Below, piece after piece: positions 54,222-64,000 of a DNA stretch of 64,000 nucleotides (the first letter of the stretch is position 1; the number at the start of each line of letters is the position of its first letter). Origin of the DNA: Massilia yuzhufengensis. Its GTDB lineage: Bacteria > Pseudomonadota > Gammaproteobacteria > Burkholderiales > Burkholderiaceae_D. The DNA lies in the NCBI RefSeq assembly GCF_900112225.1, contig NZ_FOLD01000025.1:1-64000 (forward strand). The letters are read 5' to 3'. The position numbers and the translations under genes are program-made. The notes beneath the pieces were generated by a model. The model did no database searches. It saw nothing but the letters and a program-made list of their open reading frames with translations, and was not told the origin of the DNA.

Positions 54222-55613
54222 TCACAAACCTTTGCCGATCCGGGCCAATACCGTGTCGCGGCCAAACAGCTCCAGCACCGCGTCGATCGCCGGCGTTTGC
54301 AGCTGTCCGGTGACGAGCAGGCGCAGCGGCATGGCGATCTGCGGCATCTTGAGGCCGTGCGCGGCCAGCACTTCCTTGAACAGCGCGGCAATGGCTGCCT
54401 TGCTCCATTCGACCTCCTTGCAGCGCTCGGCAAAGGCGGCCAGCGCCGGGCGCACCGCATCGGTCAGGTGCTGGGCCAGCAGCGCCGCGTCGGGCTTGGG
54501 CGCGCGGTAGAACAGCATGGCGGTGTCGGCCAGTTCGTTGACGGTGTGGGCGCGGTCCTTCACCAGCGCCAGCACGGTCGGCAGCGCCGGGGCGCCATCC
54601 AGCACCCCACCCTCGCGCTCGATCACCGGGCGCACCAGGCTGGCCAGGCGCTCGTTGTCGGCCAGCTTGATATAGTGGTTGTTCAGCCATGCCAGCTTTT
54701 CCGGGTTGAACTGGGCCGCCGAAGCTGTCAGATGCTCGAGGTTGAACCACTCGGTAAATTGCTCCATCGAGAAGATCTCGTCGTCGCCGTGGCTCCAGCC
54801 CAGGCGCGCGAGATAGTTGAGCATCGCTTCCGGCAGATAGCCCTGGGCCGGGTATTCCATCACGCTCACCGCGCCGTGGCGCTTGGACAGCTTGGCGCCG
54901 TCGGCGCCCAGGATCATCGGCAGGTGGCCGTACTGCGGCAGCTCGGCGCCCAGCGCATTGAGGATATTGATCTGGCGCGGCGTGTTGTTCACGTGGTCGT
55001 CGCCACGCAGCACGTGGGTGATCTTCATGTCCCAGTCGTCGACCGACACGCAGAAGTTATAGGTCGGGGTGCCGTCCGGGCGCGCGATGATCAGATCATC
55101 GAGCTCCTTGTTGGCGATGGTGATCGGGCCCTTGACCACGTCGACCCAGGTAACTTCGCCATCCAACGGATTCTTGAAGCGCACCACCGGCTTGACGCCT
55201 TCCGGCACCGGCGGCAGTTCCTTGCCCGGCTCCGGGCGCCAGGTGCCGTCGTAGCGCGGCTTGTCGCCCGCAGCGCGCATGCGCTCGCGCATCGCCTCGA
55301 CCTCGTCCGGCGAGCAGTAACACAGGTAGGCCGTGCCCTGCTCCAGCATCGATGCCACCACCTCGCGGTAGCGGTCCATGCGCTGCATCTGGTAGAACGG
55401 GCCTTCATCGTGCGACAGGCCGAGCCACTGCATGCCGTCCAGGATGGCCTGCACGGCTTCCGGGGTCGAGCGTTCGAGGTCGGTGTCTTCGATGCGCAGG
55501 ACGAAGGTGCCGCCGAAGTGGCGGGCAAAGGCCCAGGAATACAGCGCGGTGCGGGCGCCGCCTAAGTGGAGGAAGCCGGTCGGGCTGGGGGCGAAGCGGG
55601 TGCGGACGGTCAT
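54222..55613 (-). CDS. gltX: Glutamyl-tRNA synthetase
   Basis: GltX charges tRNA-Glu with glutamate, the tRNA encoded just downstream. The 463-residue class I enzyme starts [20 protein letters not shown], where HLGG is the HIGH-type signature, and has the second signature [12 protein letters not shown]. The C-terminal anticodon-binding helical domain is complete. An ATG four codons upstream is less likely because family members start at [13 protein letters not shown]. Its pairing with tRNA-Glu genes is a chance or selected linkage. Confidence 0.96.
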   Translation of the reverse strand: MTVRTRFAPSPTGFLHLGGARTALYSWAFARHFGGTFVLRIEDTDLERSTPEAVQAILDGMQWLGLSHDEGPFYQMQRMDRYREVVASMLEQGTAYLCYCSPDEVEAMRERMRAAGDKPRYDGTWRPEPGKELPPVPEGVKPVVRFKNPLDGEVTWVDVVKGPITIANKELDDLIIARPDGTPTYNFCVSVDDWDMKITHVLRGDDHVNNTPRQINILNALGAELPQYGHLPMILGADGAKLSKRHGAVSVMEYPAQGYLPEAMLNYLARLGWSHGDDEIFSMEQFTEWFNLEHLTASAAQFNPEKLAWLNNHYIKLADNERLASLVRPVIEREGGVLDGAPALPTVLALVKDRAHTVNELADTAMLFYRAPKPDAALLAQHLTDAVRPALAAFAERCKEVEWSKAAIAALFKEVLAAHGLKMPQIAMPLRLLVTGQLQTPAIDAVLELFGRDTVLARIGKGL

Positions 55614-55697
55614 GGCGGGATGCATAAAAGGTAAAGAAGCTATTTTACCTTGCCGCCAACGGCGCGCGCACCGCGCGCCGCGCCGTCCCGCCCGCGC

Positions 55698-57053
55698 TCA
55701 GCCCTGCCCTGCGGGGCGCGGCACCGCCCGCGGCGCCGTCGACGCCCGCCGCACGGCCGAAGCCAGCAGCCGCGCGCCCTGTCGCACCTGGGCCGGGCTG
55801 TGCCGGGCCATCAGCTGCAGGCGCAGGCGCGCGGCGCCCAGCGGCACGCCGGGAAATTCCATCGGGTTGACGAACACCTGCGCGCGCGCCAGCAGCATGC
55901 CGGCGATGCGCGTGGCCGCTTCGCTGCCGGTCCACAGCGGCACGATCGGCGATGGCGCGCCGATGCAGTGCATTCCCTCCTCCAGCAGCAGCGCGCGCAG
56001 CTCGACCGCATTGCGCATCAGGTCCGCGCGCAGCCGCTCCCCTTCGCTGCCAGTCGCGATGCGCAGGCATTCGAGCACCGTGGCCGCCTGCACCGGCGAG
56101 AGCGCATTCGAAAACATGTGCGGCCCGGCGAACAGCTGCAGCTGGCGCCGCGCGCTGCGCTGCGAACAGGCCACGAAGCCGCCGTTCGAGGCGAAGGTCT
56201 TGGAGAACGCGCCCATCACGATATCGATCTTGCCCAGCATGCCTTGAGCCCCGATCGCGCCCGTGCCGCCCGGGCCCATCGCCCCGAGGTCGTGGGCCAC
56301 GTCCACCAGCAGCGTGGCGCCGTACTCGCGGCACAGGTATTGCAGCAGCGGCAGGTCGGGACTGTCGGCGTCCATGCTGAACAGCCCTTCCGTGATCACC
56401 AGGATCGCACCGCTGCCGTCGATCGCGCGGATCCCGGCCAGCAGCTCGCGCACATGGTCGCAATCGAGGTGCCGGTAGGCCGCCACATTGCGTGTCGCCG
56501 CGGCCGCGCCCTGGCGCAGCGAAGCATGCGCGAGCTGGTCGATCAGCACATGGTCGGCGCCGTGCACCAGCGCGGTCACGGCGCCGAAAGCCGCGCCCCA
56601 GCCGGTCGGGAACAGCACCACCTGCTGGCAGCGCAGCAACTCGCCGAGGGCGCGTTCCAGCGCATTCGAATGGCGGCTGTTGCCGAGCAGGACAGCGGAA
56701 CCGGCGCTGTGCGGGCCGCATTCGGCCAGGGCCCGCATGGCCGCGTCGATCACGGCTGGGTGCGAGGCCAGCGACAGGTAGTCCTGCGAGGCGAAGTTGA
56801 TGCCCTGGGCCGCCGCCAGGCCATCGCCCTCGACGGTGGCCAGCGGCGCCGGGGGGCCGTCGAGCGTGCGGCCGTAGGGCCAAACCCCGTTGCGCACCCG
56901 CAGCGCGCACCACTCCTCGAGCGGGGCCGAGCGGCGCAACAGGTCCTGGCCGCGCGGCTGCTTGAACAGTGCGACGTTGCCCCCCAGCGCGCCGGAGGCG
57001 GCCAGCGCGTCCAGGTCGTGGGAGGGATCAAAGGGAATCGGTTCGTTCAGCAC
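55698..57053 (-). CDS. Alpha-oxoamine synthase family PLP enzyme, substrate unknown
   Basis: This family (KBL, BioF, HemA, SPT) condenses amino acids with acyl-CoA or acyl-carrier thioesters. The 451-residue protein has the PLP lysine in MGAFSKTFASNGGF (Lys285), the cofactor-binding DVAHDLGAMG (Asp251, His254), and SQDYLSLASHPAV and GSAVLLGNSRHSN near the start. An N-terminal extension of about 80 residues precedes the family core. It begins with GTG after GGAGGATACC. It might be a serine palmitoyltransferase-like or BioF-like enzyme. The neighbouring GGDEF-EAL gene lies 40 bases upstream. Confidence 0.8.
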   Translation of the reverse strand: MLNEPIPFDPSHDLDALAASGALGGNVALFKQPRGQDLLRRSAPLEEWCALRVRNGVWPYGRTLDGPPAPLATVEGDGLAAAQGINFASQDYLSLASHPAVIDAAMRALAECGPHSAGSAVLLGNSRHSNALERALGELLRCQQVVLFPTGWGAAFGAVTALVHGADHVLIDQLAHASLRQGAAAATRNVAAYRHLDCDHVRELLAGIRAIDGSGAILVITEGLFSMDADSPDLPLLQYLCREYGATLLVDVAHDLGAMGPGGTGAIGAQGMLGKIDIVMGAFSKTFASNGGFVACSQRSARRQLQLFAGPHMFSNALSPVQAATVLECLRIATGSEGERLRADLMRNAVELRALLLEEGMHCIGAPSPIVPLWTGSEAATRIAGMLLARAQVFVNPMEFPGVPLGAARLRLQLMARHSPAQVRQGARLLASAVRRASTAPRAVPRPAGQG

Positions 57054-57094
57054 GGTATCCTCCGGGGAGTCAAATGAGCGTCAAGGCGAATCGG

Positions 57095-59599
57095 TCAAGC
57101 GGGAACCAGCGGCGCCGCCTCGACCTGGCGCGCCAGCATGGCCGCCACCTCGCCAGGCGGCAGCGGCCGGGCGAACAGGTAGCCCTGGGCCGCGTCGCAG
57201 CCCATCGCGCACAGGTCGGCCAGCTGCTCGGGGGTCTCGACCGCCTCGGCGATCACCTCCAGGCCCAGCCGGTGCGCCATCGCGACGATCGCCTCGGCGA
57301 TCGCATACGAACGGCCGCGCCCACCGGCCGCGCCAAGCCGGCGCACGAACAGGCCGTCCATCTTGAGGATGTCCACCGGCAGCTCGGACAGGTAGTTCAG
57401 GCTCGAATAGCCGGTGCCGAAATCGTCGATCGACACCAGCACGCCGGCCTGGCGCAGCCCGCTCATCAGCGCGCAATTGCCGGCCAGATCTTCGATCAGC
57501 ATGCCCTCGGTGATTTCCAGGTCGAGGCAGCGCGCCGGCATGCCGGTTTCCGCCAGGATCGCCATTACCCGCGCCGGCAAGCCCGGCTCCTTGAGCTGGC
57601 GCGCCGACAAATTGACCGCGGTCTTGATCTCGGGGAGCCCGGCTTCGCACCAGGCGCGGTTCTGCGCGCAGGCGGTGCGCAGCGCCCAGTCGCCGATCGG
57701 GACGATCATCCCGGTCTCCTCGGCCAGCGGGATGAAGCGGCTAGGTGCGATGCGGCCGTACACCGGATGCTGCCAGCGCAGCAGCGCCTCGACCCCGACG
57801 ACGCGCCGCCTGTCCAGGTCGAGCTGGGGCTGGTATTCGAGGAACAGCTGGCCCTGCGCCAGCGCGTCGCGCAAGCCGTTCTTGAGGGCCAGGCGCTCGC
57901 TCTGCGGCTGCACGGTGTCGCCCGAATACACCTGCACGCAGTTCTCGCCCCAGCGCTTGGCGCCGCGCATGGCGATGTCGGCGCGCTTGAGCAGCGCATC
58001 GAGGTCGCAGTCGGCCGCCGGATACAGGGCCACGCCCACCGCCAGCGTGACGAAGCACTCGCGCCCGGCCACCGTGAGCGGCAGCCCGAAGCGGTCGAGC
58101 ACCTTCTCGGCCACCACCTGGGCGTCGGATGTATAGCCCAGGTCTTCCAGCAGGGCGATGAATTCGTCGCCGCCCCAGCGCGCCACGGTGTCGGAATCGC
58201 GCAGGCAGCGCCGGATCGCGGCGCCGGCCTGGCTCAGCAGGGTGTCGCCCGCCTCGTAGCCGAGTTCGTCGTTGATCTCCTTGAAGCCATTGATATTGAG
58301 CAGCAGCAGCGCCACCAGGCGGCGGTTGCGGTTGGCCCGGTCCATCGCATGGCGCAGGCGGTCGCGCAGCAGGTTGCGGTTGAGCAGGCCGGTAAGCTGG
58401 TCGCACTGCCCGCTTTCCTTCGCCGGGGTGACGCTGGCCGGCGCGGGCGCCGGGGCCAGCGGGCCGCGCTGGTCGTCGTCGTGGCACTGGACCCGGTTGC
58501 GCCCGAGCGACTTGGCCGCATACAGCGCCTCGTCGGCGCGCCCGATGGCCTGCGCCACCTCTTCGCCCAGCCGGTACTCGGCCACGCCCACCGACACCGT
58601 CAGCGTGATCTCGCTGCCGGCATCCATGCAGCGCAGGCCGGCGATCACACGCCGCACGCGCTCGGCCAGCACCACCGCGTCCAGCGCGGGCGTCTCGGGC
58701 AGCATCAGCAGGAACTCTTCGCCGCCGTAGCGCCCGAAGGCGTCGGTGGCGCGGATCTGGCCCTGCACGGCCTGCGCGAAGCTGCGCAGCACCGCGTCGC
58801 CGGCCGCGTGGCCATAGGTGTCGTTGATGCGCTTGAAGAAATCGATGTCGAACAGGCACAGGCAGAAGGCCCGGCCGTTGCGGTCGCTGCGCTCCTTCTC
58901 CCGGTCGATCAGGCCGAGCAGGAAGCGGCGGTTGTGGCTGCCGGTGAGCTCGTCGCGGATCGCCAGCTCGTTGATGGTCGAGAGCGCGCGCTGCAGCTTG
59001 ATGAAGCCTTCGGTCTTGGTCAGCTCGAACAGCAGCACGAACACCAGCAGCACCACGTACAGGCCCAGGTTGCAGATCAGGTGCAGCAGCGGCATGTCCA
59101 GCTGCGGCGCGGGCGGCGTGGCCATGCCGAAGGCGGGCAGGCCCCAGATGGTGGTGGCGGCGGCGCAGCTCATCACCAGCCAGAACACGCCGCTGGCCAC
59201 GCCGCCCAGGAACATCGCCACCACCGGCGCCGTGATCAGCCAGCTGGCGGTGGGCGCGTGGATGCCGCCCAGGTGCCAGGTCAGCCAGGTGAAATTGAAG
59301 AACAGCGCGCACAGGAACAGTTCGCGCGCCGCGGCGATGCTGCCGCTGACGCGCAGCACCGGCGGCGCCATCAGCATGAACAGGCAGCAGGCCAGGATCT
59401 CGAAGGCCGCCAGCTTCAGGCCCAGCAGCCAATAGGCCAGCGCATACAGCGGCCCGGCGGTGGCGGCCATCAGCGCCGCATTGACGACGTTCTCGGCCCG
59501 CGCCTGCACGGCGGCGTCCAGCCGAAGCTGGACCGGCACGAACAGGTGGGCGGCGTCCAGGTAACGCCCGCGCCACCGCTGTCTGCTGTTGTCGCTCAT
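57095..59599 (-). CDS. Membrane-bound tandem GGDEF-GGDEF-EAL protein
   Basis: The 834-residue protein has a membrane region of about six helices (residues 40-195). The first GGDEF domain is complete, with the metal site FDIDFFKRIND and GGEEF at about 292-296 and an RATD I-site just before. The second has GGDEF at about 476-480 with RDSD upstream, but its metal site reads NINGFKEIND, so Asn replaces the first Asp. The EAL domain (from about 600) has EALLRWQHP and DDFGTGYSSL and looks active. The protein may make and break cyclic di-GMP. ATG giving MSDNSRQ was chosen; a GTG six codons upstream is possible. Confidence 0.88.
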   Translation of the reverse strand: MSDNSRQRWRGRYLDAAHLFVPVQLRLDAAVQARAENVVNAALMAATAGPLYALAYWLLGLKLAAFEILACCLFMLMAPPVLRVSGSIAAARELFLCALFFNFTWLTWHLGGIHAPTASWLITAPVVAMFLGGVASGVFWLVMSCAAATTIWGLPAFGMATPPAPQLDMPLLHLICNLGLYVVLLVFVLLFELTKTEGFIKLQRALSTINELAIRDELTGSHNRRFLLGLIDREKERSDRNGRAFCLCLFDIDFFKRINDTYGHAAGDAVLRSFAQAVQGQIRATDAFGRYGGEEFLLMLPETPALDAVVLAERVRRVIAGLRCMDAGSEITLTVSVGVAEYRLGEEVAQAIGRADEALYAAKSLGRNRVQCHDDDQRGPLAPAPAPASVTPAKESGQCDQLTGLLNRNLLRDRLRHAMDRANRNRRLVALLLLNINGFKEINDELGYEAGDTLLSQAGAAIRRCLRDSDTVARWGGDEFIALLEDLGYTSDAQVVAEKVLDRFGLPLTVAGRECFVTLAVGVALYPAADCDLDALLKRADIAMRGAKRWGENCVQVYSGDTVQPQSERLALKNGLRDALAQGQLFLEYQPQLDLDRRRVVGVEALLRWQHPVYGRIAPSRFIPLAEETGMIVPIGDWALRTACAQNRAWCEAGLPEIKTAVNLSARQLKEPGLPARVMAILAETGMPARCLDLEITEGMLIEDLAGNCALMSGLRQAGVLVSIDDFGTGYSSLNYLSELPVDILKMDGLFVRRLGAAGGRGRSYAIAEAIVAMAHRLGLEVIAEAVETPEQLADLCAMGCDAAQGYLFARPLPPGEVAAMLARQVEAAPLVPA

Positions 59600-59711
59600 C
59601 GGATTCCCATGGGCCACGCTCTAAATTCTGAGTGTGGCAGGAAAATTCCGGTCGACTTTATTTTCAAACAGAAAGATGCAGGATGAATCCTGCATCCCTG
59701 CTTCGCCCGGC

Positions 59712-60800
59712 TCAGTCGTTCTTGACGACGATGCTCGGGAACTTGCTGGTCATGTCCTTTGCCTTCTCGGCCACTTTCACCGCGACCTTGCGTGCGATCT
59801 CTTTATAGATCGCCGCCACCGGGCCGTCCGGATCGGCCACCACGGTCGGGCGGCCGGAATCGGTCTGCTCGCGGATCGACAGGGTCAGCGGCAGCGCGCC
59901 GAGGAATTCCACGCCGAAGTCGCGGCACATCTTCTCGCCGCCGCCCTGGCCGAAGATCGCTTCGGTGTGGCCGCAGTTGGAGCAGATGTGGGTACTCATG
60001 TTCTCCACCACGCCGATGATCGGGATGCCGACCTTCTCGAACATCTTGAGGCCCTTGCGGGCGTCGAGTAGCGCGATGTCCTGGGGCGTGGTGACGATCA
60101 CGGCGCCGGTGACCGGCACCTTTTGCGACAGCGTCAGCTGGATGTCGCCGGTGCCTGGCGGCATGTCGACGATCAGGTAGTCGAGGTCGCGCCAGTTGGT
60201 CTGCTCGAGCAGCTGCTGCAGCGCGCCGGTGACCATCGGGCCGCGCCAGACCATCGGCTCGTCCGGGTCGATCATGAAGCCGATCGAGGACACCTGCACG
60301 CCGTGGTTTTCCAGCGGCTCCATGGTCTTGCCATCAGTGCTTTCCGGGCGTCCGCTGATGCCGAGCATCATCGGCTGCGAAGGGCCGTAGATGTCGGCGT
60401 CGAGGATGCCGACGCTGGCGCCTTCGGCGGCCAGCGCCAGGGCCAGGTTGACGGCCGTGGTCGATTTGCCCACGCCGCCCTTGCCGGACGCCACCGCGAT
60501 GATGTTCTTCACGTTCGGCATGACTTTCAGGCCGCGCTGGACCGCGTGCGACAGGATCTTGCTGTAGACCTTGACCGCCACGCCGCCCACGCCCGGCAGC
60601 CCCTTCAGTGCCGCGGTGACGCTGTCGCGCACGGGGGCGAACTGGCTGGCCGCCGGATAGCCCAGCTCGACGTCGAGGGCCACGTCGGCGCCGCTGAGGG
60701 TGATGTTCTTGATCGACTTGGAAGAAACATAATCCTTGCCGGTGTTAGGATCGATAACCGTCGACAAAATTGCCTTGACGTCGTTCTCAGTAATGCTCAT
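59712..60800 (-). CDS. apbC: Iron-sulfur cluster carrier ATPase ApbC/Mrp
   Basis: ApbC (Mrp) is a P-loop ATPase that carries and transfers Fe-S clusters. The 362-residue protein has an N-terminal MIP18-like domain (about 1-90), then the deviant Walker A ASGKGGVGKSTTAVNLA, the switch I and II regions IYGPSQPMMLG and DMPPGTGDIQL, and the C-x-x-C cluster site THICSNCGH. The start MSITENDVKA follows a GGGAGAA ribosome site. The gene is divergent from metG, a conserved neighbour pair in beta- and gammaproteobacteria. Confidence 0.95.
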   Translation of the reverse strand: MSITENDVKAILSTVIDPNTGKDYVSSKSIKNITLSGADVALDVELGYPAASQFAPVRDSVTAALKGLPGVGGVAVKVYSKILSHAVQRGLKVMPNVKNIIAVASGKGGVGKSTTAVNLALALAAEGASVGILDADIYGPSQPMMLGISGRPESTDGKTMEPLENHGVQVSSIGFMIDPDEPMVWRGPMVTGALQQLLEQTNWRDLDYLIVDMPPGTGDIQLTLSQKVPVTGAVIVTTPQDIALLDARKGLKMFEKVGIPIIGVVENMSTHICSNCGHTEAIFGQGGGEKMCRDFGVEFLGALPLTLSIREQTDSGRPTVVADPDGPVAAIYKEIARKVAVKVAEKAKDMTSKFPSIVVKND

Positions 60801-60950
60801 GTATTTCTCCCGTGTGATGGGCCGAAGTGTAGCGCAAAATGCACGCCACCCTCTTGTCGTAATGGCAAATTCGACCAATGGCCCCTGCGCGACAAGGGCT
60901 ATCCGCTGTTAAAATGCTTGTTTCCTAAAACCTAAAGCGCTTCGACTACC

Positions 60951-63080
60951 ATGACCCGCAAGCTGTTCGTCACCACCGCCCTGCCCTACGCCAACGCTGC
61001 CTTCCATATCGGCCACATGATGGAATACATCCAGGCCGACATCTGGGTCCGGTTCCAGCGAATGCAGCGCGACAACGGCAGCCAGCGCGAAGTGCATTTC
61101 GTCTGCGCCGACGATACCCACGGCACCCCGATCATGATCGCGGCCGAAAAAGAAGGCATCACGCCCCAGGAATTCGTGGCCAAGATCGCCGCCGGGCGCC
61201 CGCAATACCTGGACGGCTTCCACATCGCCTTCGACAACTGGTATTCGACCGATTCGCCGGAAAACGTCGAACTCTCGCAGGGCATCTACCGCAAGCTGCG
61301 CGATGCCGGCCTGATCGTCACCAAGACCGTCGACCGCTTCTATGACCCGGTCAAGGGCATGTTCCTGGCCGACCGCAATATCAAGGGCGAATGCCCGGTG
61401 TGCCATGCCAAGGACCAGTACGGCGACAACTGCGAAGTCTGCGGCGCCGCCTACCAGCCCACCGAGCTGGTCAACCCGTTCTCGGTATTTACCGGCTCGA
61501 CCCCGGTCCTCAAGCCTTCGGAACAGTATTTCTTCAAGCTGTCCGACCCGCGCTGCTTCGCGTTTCTCAAGGAATGGCTGAACACCCCGGGCCGCCTGCA
61601 GCCGGAAATGGTCAACAAGGTGTCGGAGTGGCTGGGCGAAGCCGGCGAAAAGCTGGCCGACTGGGACATTTCCCGCGACGCGCCCTATTTCGGCATCCCG
61701 ATTCCTGATGCGCCGGGCAAGTTCTTCTACGTGTGGCTGGATGCGCCAGTGGGCTACCTGGCTTCGCTGAAGAATTATTTCGACAAGAAGGGCCTCGATG
61801 TCGACGCCTTCCTGCATGCGCCAGGCGCCGAACAGGTTCACTTCATCGGCAAGGACATCGTGTCCTTCCACCTGCTGTTCTGGCCGGCGATGCTCAATTT
61901 CTCGGGCCACCCGATCATCGACGGCCTGAAAGTGGCCGTGCATGGCCACCTGACCGTCAACAACGAAAAGATGTCGAAGTCGCGCGGCACCGGCATTTCG
62001 CCGCTGCGCTACCTCGAACTGGGCATGAACCCGGAATGGCTGCGCTACTACCTGGCCTTCAAGCTGAACTCGAAGGTGGAAGACCTCGACTTCAACGGCG
62101 AAGACTTCGTGGCCCGCGTGAACAGCGACCTGATCGGTAAATACGTCAACATCGCCAGCCGCTGCGCCGGCTTCATTGCCAAGAAATTCGACGGCAAGCT
62201 GGCCGACAGCCTGTCCGCCACCGCCAAGGGCTGGATCTGCAAGGCCCTGATGAACGACGGCGCCGAGCGCCAGGCCAGCATCGCCGCCAGTTTCGAAGCG
62301 CGCGACTACGGCCGCGCGATGCGCGAGATCATGGAGATCACCGACGTCGTCAACCAGTACGTGGACGAGAACAAGCCCTGGCTGCTGGCCAAGGACGAGT
62401 CGAAACTGGCCGAACTGCACGACGTCTGCACCACCGCGCTGATCCTGTTCCGCCAGCTGACCATCATGCTCTCGCCGGTGCTGCCGCAGGTCGCCGCCCG
62501 CGTGGGCGAGTTCCTCGGCGACGGCGAACTGAGCTGGCTTGACACCCACGGCGCGGCCGTCTACGACACCATGCTGGGCCGCTCGATCGGCGCCTACAAC
62601 CACCTGATGCAGCGCGTGGATGCGAAGATGGTCGAGAATTTGTTCGACAAGCCGGCGGCGGTGGCAACGCCTGCAGTGGCTCCCGCGGCCGAACTTGCTG
62701 CTGACGCGACTCCTGCCGGCGACATCGAAGAACTGGCCCCGGAAATCTCGATCGACGATTTCACCAGGATCGACCTGCGCGTGGCCCGCATCGTCAACTG
62801 CGAACACGTCGAAGGCGCCGGCAAGCTGCTGCGCCTGACCCTCGACGTGGGCGAAGGCCGCCACCGCAACGTGTTCTCGGGCATCAAGTCGGCCTACAAG
62901 CCGGAAGATCTGGTCGGCAAGCTGACCGTCATGGTCGCCAACCTGGCGCCGCGCAAGATGAAGTTCGGCGTGTCGGAAGGCATGGTGCTGTGCGCGTCGG
63001 CGGCGGATGAAAAGACCAATCCGGGGCTGTATTTGCTCGATCCGATGGCGGGGGCGACGCCGGGGATGCGGATTCGCTAA
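60951..63080 (+). CDS. metG: Methionyl-tRNA synthetase
   Basis: MetG charges elongator and initiator tRNA-Met. The 709-residue class I enzyme starts [20 protein letters not shown] with HIGH near residue 20, has a zinc knuckle ([18 protein letters not shown], about residues 147-164), KMSKS at Lys340, and a C-terminal tRNA-binding OB domain ([20 protein letters not shown], about 600-709). That extension gives the dimeric E. coli-like form. Confidence 0.97.
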   Translation: MTRKLFVTTALPYANAAFHIGHMMEYIQADIWVRFQRMQRDNGSQREVHFVCADDTHGTPIMIAAEKEGITPQEFVAKIAAGRPQYLDGFHIAFDNWYSTDSPENVELSQGIYRKLRDAGLIVTKTVDRFYDPVKGMFLADRNIKGECPVCHAKDQYGDNCEVCGAAYQPTELVNPFSVFTGSTPVLKPSEQYFFKLSDPRCFAFLKEWLNTPGRLQPEMVNKVSEWLGEAGEKLADWDISRDAPYFGIPIPDAPGKFFYVWLDAPVGYLASLKNYFDKKGLDVDAFLHAPGAEQVHFIGKDIVSFHLLFWPAMLNFSGHPIIDGLKVAVHGHLTVNNEKMSKSRGTGISPLRYLELGMNPEWLRYYLAFKLNSKVEDLDFNGEDFVARVNSDLIGKYVNIASRCAGFIAKKFDGKLADSLSATAKGWICKALMNDGAERQASIAASFEARDYGRAMREIMEITDVVNQYVDENKPWLLAKDESKLAELHDVCTTALILFRQLTIMLSPVLPQVAARVGEFLGDGELSWLDTHGAAVYDTMLGRSIGAYNHLMQRVDAKMVENLFDKPAAVATPAVAPAAELAADATPAGDIEELAPEISIDDFTRIDLRVARIVNCEHVEGAGKLLRLTLDVGEGRHRNVFSGIKSAYKPEDLVGKLTVMVANLAPRKMKFGVSEGMVLCASAADEKTNPGLYLLDPMAGATPGMRIR

Positions 63081-63097
63081 CTGGTTTCACAGTAAAT

Positions 63098-63125
63098 TGG
63101 GTTCCGGCCTGCGCCGGAACCCAAG
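63098..63125. repeat. REP-like extragenic palindrome (family A)
   Basis: TTGGGTTCCGGCCTGCGCCG begins a perfect palindrome ending GGAACCCAA, related to the copies at 2225, 2299 and 27027. It lies 18 bases after metG and could fold as a hairpin. Confidence 0.8.
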
Positions 63126-63268
63126 TTCGCCGCATCCCCAAACCACCCCCCAAAATCCCGCCCACGCCCCTCCCCAGCGTTATAATGGCGTGTTTTTTCT
63201 GAAACCCGCACCGGTGCCCATCCGCCGGTCAGCCCTCTTCAGACCATACAAGATAGGTAGATAATAAG

Positions 63269-64000
63269 ATGACCGAATTGACTCCTCTCCGCCACATCCC
63301 GCAAGCCAACGTGTTCCGCAAAGGCGATGTGTTCGTCCTGTTCGGCGAACTGTTCGGCCGCGGCTACGTGAACGGTCTGATCGACGAGGCACGCGCAGCC
63401 GGCATGAGCATTGTCGGCATCACCGTCGGCCGCCGCGATGAGACCGGCGCCCTGCGCGCGCTGGACGCGGCCGAGCTGGCCGAGGCGGAAGAGAAGCTCG
63501 GTGGCCGCATCATCAATGTGCCGCTGATGGCCGGCTTCGACATGGACGCACCGGAAGGCGAGCAGAACCCGACCGAAATGCTGGCCAACGTCAAGCTCAA
63601 GACCTGGCAGGACGACAAGCTGGACTGGGAAAAGATCGAGCGCTGCCGCGAAGCCGGCGTGCGCCGCTTCACCACCGGCGCGGCCCAGGCAATGGCTGAG
63701 ATCGACAAGCTCATCCCGGAAGGCGCCAATGTCTTCTTCGCCCACACCATGGCCGGCGGCATCCCGAAGATCAAGGCCTTCCTGGCCATCGCCAACCGCA
63801 TCTACAAGGGCCGCGGCGAGCGCTTCGAGTCCTCGCGCGCCCTGCTCGACAGCGACCTGGGCAAGCTGATCCTGATGAACTTCGACGAAGTCACGGCCAA
63901 CACCCTCAAGTACCTGATCGACGCCTCAGCCCCGATCCGCGAGCGCGTGACGAAAGCGGGCGGCGAAGTGCGCTACACCGCCTACGGCTACCACGGCACC
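63269..64000 (+). CDS. Enoyl-ACP reductase FabMG-like protein (partial)
   Basis: The visible 244 codons begin MTELTPLRHIPQANVFRKGD and contain GRGYVNGLIDEARAAGM, VGITVGRRDETGAL, NVFFAHTMAGGIPKIKAF and a later GKLILMNFDEVTAN. These fit the proteins that relatives annotate as FabMG-family enoyl-ACP reductase. I know of no close family beyond that, and the exact function is uncertain. A poor ribosome site (TAGGTAG) precedes the ATG. The gene is cut by the right window edge, so its end is not seen. Confidence 0.6.
   Translation, partial: MTELTPLRHIPQANVFRKGDVFVLFGELFGRGYVNGLIDEARAAGMSIVGITVGRRDETGALRALDAAELAEAEEKLGGRIINVPLMAGFDMDAPEGEQNPTEMLANVKLKTWQDDKLDWEKIERCREAGVRRFTTGAAQAMAEIDKLIPEGANVFFAHTMAGGIPKIKAFLAIANRIYKGRGERFESSRALLDSDLGKLILMNFDEVTANTLKYLIDASAPIRERVTKAGGEVRYTAYGYHGT

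Noticed and set aside
60887-60915. Possible metG promoter with TAAAAT
   Set aside because: The -10-like box is plausible but no acceptable -35 box was found at 16-18 bases.

Overview
The window is GC-rich bacterial chromosome, best explained as a member of the Oxalobacteraceae (Massilia/Telluria/Duganella-type betaproteobacteria). The reasons are the order lepA-lepB-DUF4845-rnc-era-recO-pdxJ-acpS-uvrC-pgsA-tRNA, an elongation factor P with Arg32 next to its rhamnosyltransferase EarP, a C-terminal PEP-CTERM-like sorting signal, and two families of short extragenic palindromes. Species cannot be fixed from the sequence alone.

Layout. 1-880: edge of an accessory region, with the end of an IS3-type element that has cut off an integrase gene, next to the 3' end of tRNA-Cys. 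880-1427: tRNA-Cys and four tRNA-Gly genes. 1516-11349 (minus): a housekeeping run for phospholipids, DNA repair, CoA transfer to ACP, vitamin B6, recombination, ribosome assembly, RNA processing, protein export and translation. 11668-14850 (minus): the sigma-E regulon core rpoE-rseA-degQ-glutaredoxin, with an autoregulatory-type promoter. 14849-22135 (minus): a YgfX-like membrane protein, then the fatty-acid/phospholipid cluster fabF-acpP-fabG-fabD-fabH-plsX-rpmF-yceD. 22312-23698 (plus): maf and a tetrapyrrole-methylase-type gene. 23758-31162: HDOD protein, rlmJ, PEP-CTERM-like gene, clpB with a heat-shock-type promoter, yiaA-like gene, and a DUF349-moaE-crcB operon. 33877-41037: hemerythrin-like protein, YcaQ-type glycosylase, sbcDC. 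41152-46143 (plus): small CxxC protein with a methyltransferase, initiator tRNA, dbpA, and a pseudokinase-PEGA/lipoprotein pair. 46237-49817 (minus): Tat amidase, efp, earP. 50208-53343 (plus): a compact three-gene cluster described below. 53526-54206: tRNA-Glu and tRNA-Ala array. 54222-64000: gltX, an alpha-oxoamine synthase, a GGDEF-GGDEF-EAL protein, apbC, metG, and the start of a FabMG-like gene.

The most unusual part is 50208-53343. It encodes a protein of three glycine-zipper-like repeats joined by polyglutamine linkers, a 96-residue protein that resembles a protease propeptide, and a subtilisin-family protease without a signal peptide. The protease carries its own copy of the propeptide-like module. 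Each gene has a good ribosome binding site and the spacing suggests one operon. I know of no described system with this composition, and the proposed protease/inhibitor/substrate relation is inference.

Most other genes are conventional housekeeping genes. Secondary points of interest are the sigma-E anti-sigma factor that lacks a visible membrane segment, the pseudokinase-PEGA protein, the IS-disrupted integrase at tRNA-Cys, and the PEP-CTERM-like protein without an evident signal peptide.
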